A DNA stretch of 64,000 bases, from NCBI GenBank assembly GCA_040954595.2, contig CM082595.2, positions 7,068,001-7,132,000 on the forward strand, written 5' to 3'. The DNA is from Balanoglossus misakiensis (Eukaryota; Hemichordata). Position 1 is the first letter of the stretch. Every line of letters starts with the position of its first letter. The notes under the pieces were generated by a model, which worked only from the letters and a program-made list of their open reading frames with translations, ran no database searches and was not told the origin of the DNA. Below, piece by piece: positions 38,379 to 48,923 of this stretch. The translations under genes and the position numbers were made by a program.

Positions 38379-41300
38379 GTATAGGACAATTTGAAATCTT
38401 ACTGTTTGATCTGGGATGCAGAGTCATGTTATTTGGTTTCTGGGAGACAATTGACTTGAACCGCTGTAATCATCCTGTCTTATACCCTTCTCGAGTTGTG
38501 CACATGGTAAGATGGGAGACCTATTTGATGATAACATTGTATTCTATTTTTTTGTAGTCATCACCTCTGTTCACAATTAATGTGTCAGCAAGAGAATCAG
38601 ATTGACCAATTTGTCATGTAAACTACAGTGACACAATATTGCGTAGTATACGTACTTTTACACACTTCAGATGAAATGATTCTGTGGTGCTTATCTGAAA
38701 ATAATCATTTGTATTCTTTTCCGCCCGAGTAAAATAATTGAATCATAGAACAAAATAATAACAACAAAAATACCTGGTATCTAAATGTTTATTTAAATAT
38801 TTTTGTTGTTCTTGTGGAAATGTCATTTCGCTATTTCGCAAAGTATCTATTTTGCAATGTATCATAAGCCCTTTAATGTTGTCTCTGAATTAATATATTT
38901 TTTTTCCTACTTCTCATCATCACCAGATCATCATGCCGACACAACAATTACAATCCATGTCGGACTGGATGACAATGTCTACCACAAGCATCTAGCAGAA
39001 AATGAGGGCCAGAATGAGGAAAGGCAACAGGCAGCATCTACCGGTACAGATTGGAACAACTGCAAACAACAGTTGAAGAGAAGAGCATCTGATGTGGTAT
39101 CCAACAGTGATGACACTGAGAAAGTCAAGAAAGCCTGCACTGAGAATTTGGGTAAAGTGGAAATAACCAGTATGAAATCAGAGTCTCTGCAAATCACAGT
39201 CAACATGCGTAGACTTTATAATCTCTACAGATTGCGGGGAAGCTGTCTTGAAGATTCAAGAAGTTTAGCCAAGGCATTAGAACCAATCTTGATGACAGAT
39301 GAAATGACAGAGGCCAACACAGCTGGAATACCACTACAGTTGACAGCAACATATGACCAAACCAGGTTTGATGAACTGGAACTATTCTTTCTGAACAGTA
39401 AGTTTTAATAGTTTATCAGAGAATACTATAAAACTCTCAGACTATTGATCAAACCAGAAAAAAAAAAATTCAGGACAATTTACTATGTATCGATTGTTAT
39501 AACAGCACTTGATCGGTTAAATGCTCTAAAAGAGACACACATCACTCTGAAATCATACCCCCGGTAGATGATAGAATTATTCAACAGAAGAACTTGATTT
39601 GATAACGATTTCACAGTACCGGTAATTTACTTTCCTCAATGTATCTTTCAGGAGATGGTGGAGGAATAGGACCAGTGGTATGTGATGACAGCATTGATGA
39701 GGAATATGTCAATGAGATACTGGCCGAGGTATGCTTTGTAATTTTAACCCTTAAAGTGCCACACCTGATCAATTGCAAGCCAAGCTGCTCTTGTATAATT
39801 GTCTTCAAGAGCAATATCAGCTGCACAGGTCAATACCGGTTTACCCGTTGCGAATCTGGTGATCGACTGTGTGGTATTTGAGTGATGGGTATTATAATAT
39901 CATGTGGTCATGTTTTTTATATATAGTTGTCAAATAATAAAAGTGTTCATTTCTTCCAATTTCAGATTGACAGAACACACCTGACTTTGCAACGGGAGTT
40001 AACAGAAAAAGATTCTGATACTGAACACACTGGCCTGAAACAAAGTGAGTGATTTTACCATCATTTCAGTCAATGACAACAAAATGCACATTTAGGCTTC
40101 ATAAATATTCAAAGATTCGAAAAATAGTGGCATATATCCAAATTTTCCTTGACAATACACATTTGACTTGGCGTTGCACAATATACTCTGACTTTTTTAC
40201 CACATGAACAATGTACTACATGTAGGAAGGTTTTTGTTTTGGCCATAAAAATTGATATCTCCTTAAAATAAATTAGGATTGTTAACTTGTAATGATGGAA
40301 GAAACAATTGTCAGCCAACATTAACATTCTACCATACATTGCACAGTATACCATTTGTTCTTTCTGCATCACCAGTTTGATTTGATGCTTGAAAGATTGA
40401 TGTCACTTGTGCCAAGATTAAAAACCTGATTTTGTTTGTATTTTGCAGGTCAGATATTATCCAGGTTGTTGTTCCTTGAGATTGATCCAATACGAGAAAT
40501 CCAGAAGTCAGCTGACAAATATGCACCACTGATACTCAACAGTGAGCAGTGTAAAAGACAGAAAGGAAGACAGTGTGACATCATACAACTTACAGTGAAA
40601 ATGACCGAGAAAGTTCAGCATATCCTATCTCACAGACCTCAAATCTTAGAGTTACTGGGTGTTAGTAGGTATCTTATGACTGACACAGAAAGGGTGGATT
40701 TCAGTGACTCAGGTAAAATACAGGGATTTTCTAACTGACAGATATGATGAAAACAGCACATTTGCTTTACAAGAAGTATATTTGCTGCACTTTGTAACGA
40801 AAAGTAAATGGGAACATACACAGCTATGCACTGGTGTGCAACATGAATGAAACTTTACAATAGTTATGCAATAATATCATTCTCTATGTGTGATAATTAT
40901 GTAACTTAATAACCTTTGTGCACTGAGTGTAACAGTCAGCACATTTTTACAACAGATGCAATGTATTCTATGGATCAAGGTAGTATGGGAAAATGTGTGC
41001 TCAAGATTAATGATATGCATACATGTATATTACAGTACTTGTCCAAGGTTACTTGATATCAATGACAGATTTATCTACATAATCCATTTCAGAGTTGGAA
41101 GAAGAAATCATACAACATGGCAGACCAATTCATCCCATACCAGCTGAATCTATCAGCTTACAAGCAAAAAGCTTACTGCCCTTTGAAGCTAGTGCAAAGC
41201 AGCTCAAAGAACTAAAACAACTTTTGGATGGGGCCCTGATAGAGAAGTCTAAAATTCAGACTGAGTCAGCTGAGAATACGAGAAAGCTGGTTGGAGAAAT

Positions 41301-44300
41301 AACTAAACTGCAGACTGAGTCAGTTGAGAATAAGAGAAAGCTAGTTGGAGAAATCACTAAACTGCAGACCGAGTCAGCTGAGAATACGAGAAAGCTGGTT
41401 GGAGAAATAACTAAACTGCAGACTGAGTCAGTTGAGAATAAGAGAAAGCTAGTTGGAGAAATCACTAAACTGCAGACCGAGTCAGTTGAGAATAAGAGAA
41501 AGCTAGTTGGAGAAATCACTAAACTGCAGACAGAGAAAATGATTCTAGAGAATCAGTTGAAAGAAGCACTTCAGGAAAAGTCACTCTTAGAAGAGCAGTA
41601 CAAACAGAAACTTGCAAGTGATGAGAAAGTAGCTGCCACACAACTTATGGATGTCATTTCCCTGAAGCAAAGATTGAAAGAATTAGACCCTAGAAACATC
41701 CAAGAGTTGGAATCTAAACTTGAACAACAAGAACAAACCATAACTGAGCTAAAGTCAAAATTATCTAAAATTCAGGATGAGCAATCTGACACTGCAGAGC
41801 TGCAACTGAAAACTCTTCAACTGGAAGAAGATGCAACATTGGAAACTGAACAAGGTGAGATTGATATGAATCTGCTTCGATTATTCCTGCATCAAGAAAC
41901 CCTTGGTCAAATAAAATCTTCCAGCTCACATAGATTATAACAAATGCAAGTTTTCTTTGTTGTAAGAATTACCCAAGTACTTAACATTTCATTTCAAATA
42001 TTTGTAGGCAAACTCACACCATCTGATATGCCTCTCAAGAAAGATGACACGGGAGACATATCACCTGTAACCATGGCTACAAAAGATGAAGATGAGCCTG
42101 TGAAACCAGCAGCTGTGCAACCTGAGATGGCATCAGAAGAAACAGGAGCAGAGAAAGCCAGACATTCACAACAGGAGACAATGGGAAAAGAAGACACTGA
42201 AGCTGTGACCAAGATGACGGAAGGAGATGGAACTGAGACTGAGCAAACAAAATCAAAACAATTTAAGACAAAGGAAAAAGGTGCACCAGTAAAACCTGTC
42301 AATAACAAACTTAGAAAGTTGGAACTACATTTACATCAATCTGATGTTGGAAAGCATGGTATAGTATACTAGTATTCTTGATAGAAAAAAATCAGTCACA
42401 GATATCCAATGAGATGAATAAACATTCAATGTTGGTTCAATCTGATGTTGGAAAGCAGTACCCGGTATATTCTTGACAGAGGAAAATGAGATATCCCATA
42501 AGAAATAAGAAAACATTCCATTAAATATCAGCCAAACTTAATCAGATTAATTGACAGCACTATATTTTCATTGTTTGATCACTTTCTTTTGCAGAAGAAA
42601 AGCAATCCAAAGGTGTCATCAGAAAGATAAGGAGATTTTTTGGTGGAAGTAAAGAAACTGCTGGTGATTCAGGGACTACAGGAAGTAAAGAAATATCTGA
42701 GGATACAAAGAGAGCCAGTGTTTCAGCAGAACCTTCTAAAACAGGTATGTGCATTTCATCTCAGTGTTGGAAAATAACAGTTGAATACATGTGTTGATAC
42801 TAAGGGACCAGTTGATTCAAAACTTCAAGTAAATATTGAATCATTGGTTGCCAGACTTCTACCGGTACTACCAAACTGCATTGTGTGTAAATGTATAACA
42901 TAAGAAAACTTGATGACATAACATTTATGGCACTTACCAGAAACCTTGACATCACAAAGCACATGAGGCAAGATGAGAATAGAGGTCTGGTCACCAACAA
43001 TTCAGAGAGTTCAAAATCATTATAAGAAACTTTTCACTTGATCAAACATAAACAAAGTAACGTCAGAAGATACCAACCTTGTCAAATTTGAATTCAATAA
43101 TTCTTTGCAAGAATAGATTGGCTGTCTGGTGATTGATGAATACTTTTGTCTGTAAAATATAAAAATCAAAATGCGTGCAGATATTGACTCAATATCAATA
43201 TCATGTGGATTAGATTAATTTTGCTATGATCAATTCTGCAAGAGCATTTGATGGAGCATCAAGGTGTACCAGAATAGGAAAAGAAAAGCTATGAGCCAAT
43301 TTGTGTGTAAATGTCCAATGTACAAGTAGGCTGATTATTTGCAGATACAGACAGCATAAAGCAATATAAAATACCGGTACACCAGTGGTTCAGCCTTTGT
43401 TTTGATTGGTATGGTTGAATCCATACACAAGAAAAAGGGGTGAAAGGTTCAGTCTTTGTTACAGTGGCCAGAATAAAACAACTGTGGTCCAGGGTGAAAA
43501 TGCTCAATTTCTACAATTTCAACCACTAGCTACAATCATTCAATTTCTTCATTTGACTTTGGAATTGTCATATGTAGATATTCCACAATATCAAGAAACT
43601 TTAATTTTGTTATGATTATAAATAATCAAAAAAGGTAATTCAAATTAGGAACTTGCCAATTTTTTATCCAAGTGACAATTTGGAACAGCCAGTGGTGTTG
43701 AAACAGACTATTTATCATGACTCATCCTAAGTAACTGCAGGTTTTCCATCTCTCAGATCATCTGAAATGATGTCACTATATAAGTAAGTGGTTAGGGTGT
43801 ACTCTTGCAAAAAAAGATATCACTATTTCCAACCATGCATTTTACTTTCCAATAAATTCTCTAAAGTTAGAAAGGTTTACACCAATAATTTCTCAAGGGT
43901 TTATTCACAAAAATATTCACCAGGTCAAAGAAAGTACACGCCCTCTCAGCTAAGGAGTAGATAATTCTTCTCTGTTCACCAATATGACAATTACTGATTG
44001 AAAAGCAGAGACCATCTCTGGTTGGCTGGGAAAAGAAACAAAATCTTTGGCACAACAACATTACAGATAGTACATAAAGTTAGAAATACTTTGTATTATA
44101 ATAGTCTGTCAATAAAATGACAGATAGGATAGCTTTTTACTTTATATTGGTACTGAAAAGCTACAAGTATAAGGTAGGCAATGATCCTTGAGACATTGTT
44201 GAAGAATTTTTATGTAAGACCTACTAATTCCAAAATTACAAGGAAAAGATTATTTCTGTACTTATCTGTTAGGATGTGTTACCATGACAACAATACTGCC

Positions 44301-47300
44301 ACTAAATCCATTGAGCAGTTGAATAGGAACATTTTTTATGGGTTACAAAGACCATAAATAAAGTAGACAGAATTTAAAGAATCTTGAACTGTCAGTGAAT
44401 TTTCTTGAGGGTCTTTGTTCTAATCATCCTACAGTGCAAAATTACGAGATGCTCGAGTCAGCAAAAAGTGATTTGGAGAAAGCTTATGATTATATTACAG
44501 AAGGAGCGGTCGTAAGATCCAGGATTAATTGGTACGAGAAAGGTGAAAAATGTAACAAGTTCTTTTTAAGTTTGGAAAAGGTAAATAAACGCAACTCGAG
44601 TATCAGCAATTTGAAGAAAGATGAGTATACAATTATAGACAACCCAAAGAATATTTTGTGTGAAATTAAGCAGTTTTATGCCAAGCTTTACTCAAGGTGC
44701 GCCACAAACTCCAACGATGTGCATTATTTCCTGGATGCAAATTTACCAATGTTGTCAGAGAATGATAAAGTTTTGTGTGAGGGTCCTTTGACCCCTGGGG
44801 AAGTTTTCTCGGTTCTTCTCTCCCTTCCAGACAACAAAAGCCCCGGCAATGATGGCCTTACAAAAGATTTTTACGTGGCGTTTTGGCCACAGGTGGGGAA
44901 TTTAGTTTTGAATTCTCTTAATTATGGTTACAGAACGGGGGAATTTTCAAATTCACAGAAACAGAGTGTTATAACTCTGATTGATAAACCTGGGAAGGAT
45001 CAACTCTATCTGAAAAATTGGAGACCAATCTCCCTTATGAATGTTGACATGAAGCTTGCTTCAAAATGCCTTGTTAAACGTATTGAAAAAGTTTTGCCCT
45101 GCTTAATTGGTGACTCCCAAGCGGCCTTTGTCCGGGGGAAAAACATTGGTGATTATATCTGTTTGATAGATGAGATTTTTCATTACACCTGTAATGCTGA
45201 TATTCCAGCAATTTTATTAGCCATAGATTTTGAAAAAGCTTTTGACACTGTGAGTTGGGATTATCTCTACAATACGTTGTCTTCCTTTAATTTTGGAGTG
45301 TCCTTCATCAACTGGGTTAAAACTTTATATTTTAACATCGAAAGCACTGTAATGAACAATGGGTTTGGTACTGGCTATTTTAAGCTTGAGAAGGGAGTGC
45401 GCCAAGGTGACCCTTTGTCACCTATGTTATTTATTCTGGTTTTAGAAACACTCTTGCATTCAATAAGAAATAACCGACAGATTAGTGGTATAAATATTGG
45501 CAGTGTTGAAATTAAGGAGTCGGCGTTCGCCGACGATATGACCTGTTTTTTATCAAATGAAAACTCTGTTAGAATTGTTTTTGAAATGTTAACTTCCTTT
45601 TATAATGCTTCTGGTTTGAAAGTCAACAAAGATAAGACAGAAGCTGTTTGGCTTGGGAAATGGAGACTTCGAAAAGATGAGGCGTTTGGGGTAAAGTGGC
45701 CCACCCCTACTATCAAGATTGTGGGGATTCATTTTTCGTATAATGAAAAAATTGCCCAGGAAAAAAATATTGTTACCCCAGTCGAAAATCTAAAAAAGGT
45801 CCTCAATATGTGGAAAACTAGGAATTTGACCATCATTGGGAAAGTTCAAGTTATTAAGTCATTGGCAATTTCCAAATTAACATATGTGCTTACACATGTA
45901 ATTTTTCCTAATGAAGTAATAGGTCGGGTTCATAAGTTAATTTATAATTTTCTCTGGAATGGACAAGACCGGGTTTGCAGGAATATAATGATAGGGGAGG
46001 TGGGCCAAGGAGGCTTAAAAATGCCCAATTTAGATGTGATGATAAAAACAAAGCAAGTTTTACTGATTAAACGCCTGTTGAATGAGGAATGTAAACACCC
46101 TTGGAAACACTTTGTCTTACACAGTTTAGAGAAAGTCGGTGGAAAATTACTTTTTAAATGTAACTTCCGCACCAATCTTTTGCCTGTGCAAGTCTCCAGT
46201 TTTATAAATAATTGTCTTGTCACATGGTCAGAAATCAACATTATTCCAAATACTACAGACCAGGTGATTTGGAACAACAGAAATGTCCTTGTTGGAGGAA
46301 AGTCGGTTTTTTATAAGGCTTTTTCTGACGCTGGCTTTAATTTCATCTCTGACATGTTTACAGGTTTTAATAGAGTATCATGGTCTGTATTTGAGCAGAA
46401 AGGCCTGAATTTAAATCAGAAATTAAAGTGGTTAGGATTGACACTTTCTGTTCCAAACAAGTTAAAAAATTGTACCAAAGCACATAGTGCACATGAGCTT
46501 TGTATTTCATTAAATGGCACAATCTGTAATTTAGACACTTTAACGAAAAAGAGTTTGAAATGTAATTTGAACGACCGTATTATAGAGACTCCAAAAAGTC
46601 AAGCAACACTGGAAAAAATGTTGAATATATTTAATCTAAACTGGGAAAGAATGTATGACTTCACTTACAAGTTATCAATACATTGTAAAGCTAGAGCTTT
46701 TCAATTTAAATTACTTCACAATATTTTGTATACAAACAAACAGCTAAACAGGTACAATCCACAGAGGTTTCCAACTGCTCTTTGTGATTTATGTAAAGTG
46801 GAAACAGAGTCCATCGATCATTTATTTCATAGTTGCAATTGTACTACTGCTCTCTGGAGAGACCTACTGTTTACGTTGGGTATCCCTCTTAAATTGAAAA
46901 AACTACCATCAGTGTTATGTATGGTTTTGGGTGACCCAAACGAGACTTTTATAGTCAATTTCATAGCAATGCAAGTTAGAATGTACATTTACTACTGTAA
47001 ATTAAATAATAGAATTCCGAATATCACTGGGTTTATTGGTCAGCTCAAAAACATACATGAAATTGCACTTAAGATTGCAACTGCAAATCATAAAATGTAT
47101 TTTCATCTTAAAAAATGGTCGTCACTAATGAGGTATATAACAAACTGAGAATACCAGATTGTATTGTTTTTTCTTTTTTCTCTTCTTTTCATTAAGTTAT
47201 GCTTCCAAAAAAAAAAAATAATTGTCATTTTTTTTTTTTTTCAAAAAATCTACTTATGTATCAAAATGACTGTTTGTCTTCCCAATAAAAAGTATGAAAT

Positions 47301-48923
47301 AAAAAAAAAAAAAAAAAAAAAAAAAAAGACCATAAATAAAGTGATAATTTCAGGTAATATTTCTGCTACTTGTTTTCAAAAATAGAATTATTAACTGATA
47401 TTAACATTTTGTCCAGTTTCCATGGTTACTCGGAATTTGAAAATGTGTACATATAGAGTACTTGGGCAGAAGTATATCATCGCAATAACTCGCTAAATTT
47501 GTAAAAAAAAAGGTTTAAAGTTAAATTAAAACAGTAACTTTAGCACATTGCCAATGTTTTACAAAATACATTGAGGTTCAGTTGTCATGGTTACCAGTGA
47601 ATAATGCTACCATCATACATTTTTCCTAAAAATAATGAACCAAAGAATTATCCCTGAAACTCAGTTCAAGAATTGTTATGAAATGTCTACTGAGTCAAAA
47701 GTTACAAGTAAAAGATTATTTTTGAACTGATTTCTTTGAATGTGTTACCATGGCAACATCAACGATAGTACATCTATTGAATGGTTAAATAAGATAGTCT
47801 TTCATGTATATTATAGTAAAGCTGTCAAAAAGGGACAAAGTAAATTTCCTCCTAGCTATATTGCAGAGAAAAAGAAATAGTTCAAGAAACTCATGGTTAC
47901 TCTGGTTGCCATGGTTATTTGTCACTGTAAACATTGTGTAGAAAAACTACCCCTTAGTAGTTCAGTTGTCATAGCAATGATTTGTTTCTTTTGTAATATG
48001 TTTTCTCTTGTTAAAATGAACAATAAAACACTAACTCTAGCATATTCCTAATGCATTTCAATACAGCAATACAGTTTGACCTTTGACCTGTGTTTCACCT
48101 TACAGGTCACTGGTCAATGAGGACACTGGACGGCCAAAGTCCAAAGCCAGGACGAAAGTTTAATGGACCAAGAGGTATGGTGTTCCATGCTGACAAACTG
48201 GTGGTGTGTGACTCAGGCAACAGGGTTGTACAGATACTGAATCAAGATTACACCTGTGACAAAGTCTTGGGAAGTTTTGATGGTCAGTTTGCAAAGCCAT
48301 TCCAGCCACAGGATGTAGCTGTCTCCCATGACAACATCTACTTCATAAATGATGGTGGAAATTCTCAAATTGTTGTTTGTGATCAAAACAATAAAATTCT
48401 TAGAATAATTACTCTACCTGCAGGCGTCAATATCTGGGGCATCACTCTACTGAATGGATTTGTTTTGGTCACTGAGGTCGAAGGTCATCGGCTACTCAAG
48501 TACACCCAAGATGGTCAGTATGTTGCAGAGGTTGGTGGTTGGGGTGATGGCCAAACACAATTCCGTTCCCCATACTCTGTGGTGGTCAACAGTAAGAATG
48601 TCATCATGGTGTCTGACAGTGAAAATCACTGCATCAAGTGTTTTGATGCTGAATTGAAATTCTTGTATCAATTTGGTGTGGAAGGTGAAGGTCCTGGTCA
48701 GCTGAGGCGTCCAGACAGCATTGACGTCGATGACGACGATAATTTGTTTGTGTGTGATGATGGGAATGCTAGGATTGTGAAATGGAGATTTGATGGAGAG
48801 TGGATCTGTGACTTATTTGAATGGAAGGTGGGATACCCTCAGTTCCTTGCAGTCAGCGGTGACAGAATTGCTGTTGGAGAGGTTGGCAGCGACCAAATCA
48901 AAGTATTCTACAAGCAGACATAA
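35849..48923 (+). CDS. GT-B glycosyltransferase-like / coiled-coil / NHL propeller protein, copy 2
   Basis: Nine exons: 35849-38378, 38927-39397, 39652-39728, 39966-40044, 40449-40712, 41093-41854, 42008-42358, 42595-42744, 48106-48923. They also sum to 5502 nt, in phase, 1833 aa. The architecture matches copy 1: N-lobe repeats, GT-B-like domain, central unknown region, helical repeats, linker and NHL propeller. The first glutamate of the E-x7-E motif is lysine (codon 38030-38032). Exon 2 has an in-frame six-base TACCGGTA-type insertion and exon 6 is six bases shorter, so total length is unchanged. Intron 8 holds a sense-oriented LINE, which could affect expression. Paralogue of copy 1; function inferred only from domains. 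Confidence 0.85.
38927..40712 (+). CDS. Exons 2-5: unknown central region (copy 2)
   Basis: Exons 38927-39397, 39652-39728, 39966-40044, 40449-40712. Collinear with copy 1 and open. Exon 2 is six bases longer because of the TACCGGTA insertion at 39039-39046, which adds two residues near a polar stretch. Confidence 0.75.
41093..41854 (+). CDS. Exon 6: coiled-coil exon with 54-bp repeats (copy 2)
   Basis: Five 18-residue units (41257-41526). Units 1 and 3 read SAENTRK and units 2, 4 and 5 read SVENKRK, a two-unit higher-order pattern not seen in copy 1. The rest is a leucine/glutamate-rich coiled coil. Confidence 0.85.
41257..41526 (+). repeat. 54-bp coding minisatellite, five units with alternating types (copy 2)
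   Basis: Five tandem 54-bp units in the order type a, b, a, b, b, judged by the AENT or VENK codons. Confidence 0.95.
42008..42744 (+). CDS. Exons 7-8: low-complexity linker (copy 2)
   Basis: Exons 42008-42358 and 42595-42744, the same lengths and phases as copy 1. A K/E/T/P-rich linker with a short basic patch. Confidence 0.7.
44365..47327 (+). mobile_element. 5'-truncated L1/Tx1-like LINE with poly(A) tail
   Basis: A 2963-bp non-LTR retrotransposon flanked by a perfect 15-bp target duplication, GACCATAAATAAAGT (44350-44364 and 47328-47342), with a 27-A tail. The matching site in unit A (about 20117-20131) is empty. The reading frame is open from the first inserted base to TGA at 47146-47148. 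It encodes reverse transcriptase with KSPGNDGL, IDFEKAFD, GVRQGDPLSP and FADDM, plus a C-terminal Cys/His motif (CDLCK...HLFHSC). The endonuclease and ORF1 are missing through 5' truncation. Intact duplication, tail and frame mean a recent insertion. Confidence 0.95.
44395..47148 (+). CDS. LINE ORF2 fragment: reverse transcriptase
   Basis: About 917 codons with no stop. The catalytic aspartates lie in IDFEKAFD and in FADD, and the fingers motif is NWRPISLMNVD. The spelling of the conserved blocks suits the L1/Tx1 group better than RTE or CR1, but the clade needs a tree. There is no natural ATG at this start, because the true ORF begins in the lost 5' portion. Confidence 0.9.
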   Translation: MNFLEGLCSNHPTVQNYEMLESAKSDLEKAYDYITEGAVVRSRINWYEKGEKCNKFFLSLEKVNKRNSSISNLKKDEYTIIDNPKNILCEIKQFYAKLYSRCATNSNDVHYFLDANLPMLSENDKVLCEGPLTPGEVFSVLLSLPDNKSPGNDGLTKDFYVAFWPQVGNLVLNSLNYGYRTGEFSNSQKQSVITLIDKPGKDQLYLKNWRPISLMNVDMKLASKCLVKRIEKVLPCLIGDSQAAFVRGKNIGDYICLIDEIFHYTCNADIPAILLAIDFEKAFDTVSWDYLYNTLSSFNFGVSFINWVKTLYFNIESTVMNNGFGTGYFKLEKGVRQGDPLSPMLFILVLETLLHSIRNNRQISGINIGSVEIKESAFADDMTCFLSNENSVRIVFEMLTSFYNASGLKVNKDKTEAVWLGKWRLRKDEAFGVKWPTPTIKIVGIHFSYNEKIAQEKNIVTPVENLKKVLNMWKTRNLTIIGKVQVIKSLAISKLTYVLTHVIFPNEVIGRVHKLIYNFLWNGQDRVCRNIMIGEVGQGGLKMPNLDVMIKTKQVLLIKRLLNEECKHPWKHFVLHSLEKVGGKLLFKCNFRTNLLPVQVSSFINNCLVTWSEINIIPNTTDQVIWNNRNVLVGGKSVFYKAFSDAGFNFISDMFTGFNRVSWSVFEQKGLNLNQKLKWLGLTLSVPNKLKNCTKAHSAHELCISLNGTICNLDTLTKKSLKCNLNDRIIETPKSQATLEKMLNIFNLNWERMYDFTYKLSIHCKARAFQFKLLHNILYTNKQLNRYNPQRFPTALCDLCKVETESIDHLFHSCNCTTALWRDLLFTLGIPLKLKKLPSVLCMVLGDPNETFIVNFIAMQVRMYIYYCKLNNRIPNITGFIGQLKNIHEIALKIATANHKMYFHLKKWSSLMRYITN
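47744..47757 (+). promoter_or_regulatory. RFX X-box-like palindrome (copy 2 intron 8)
   Basis: Unit B copy of GTTACCATGGCAAC. Confidence 0.3.
48106..48923 (+). CDS. Exon 9: NHL beta-propeller (copy 2)
   Basis: 272 residues, the same length as copy 1. By-eye comparison with 20890-21707 gives about 41 substitutions, of which about 3 are silent. Blade motifs read DSENHCI, DDGNARI and EVGSDQI where copy 1 has DRWNHCI, DYENDRI and EDGSDQI. The framework is otherwise identical. Confidence 0.92.

Larger units (their letters stand above)
42745..48105. other. Intron 8, copy 2, carrying a LINE
   Basis: Counterpart of 18470-20889, expanded by the LINE at 44365-47327. It retains the X-box-like word at 47744-47757 and TACCGGTA at 42860 and 43372. 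Nothing else coding is seen. Confidence 0.6.
21175..48390. repeat. Tandem segmental duplication, unit B
   Basis: Second tandem unit, collinear with unit A. It is about 6 kb longer, mostly because of a 2.6-kb terminal-inverted-repeat element (32423-35016), a LINE (44365-47327) and the 990-bp block that unit A has lost. Smaller copy-specific inserts lie around 40168-40325 and 40910-41035. It contains the same order of genes and pseudogenes as unit A. Confidence 0.95.
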
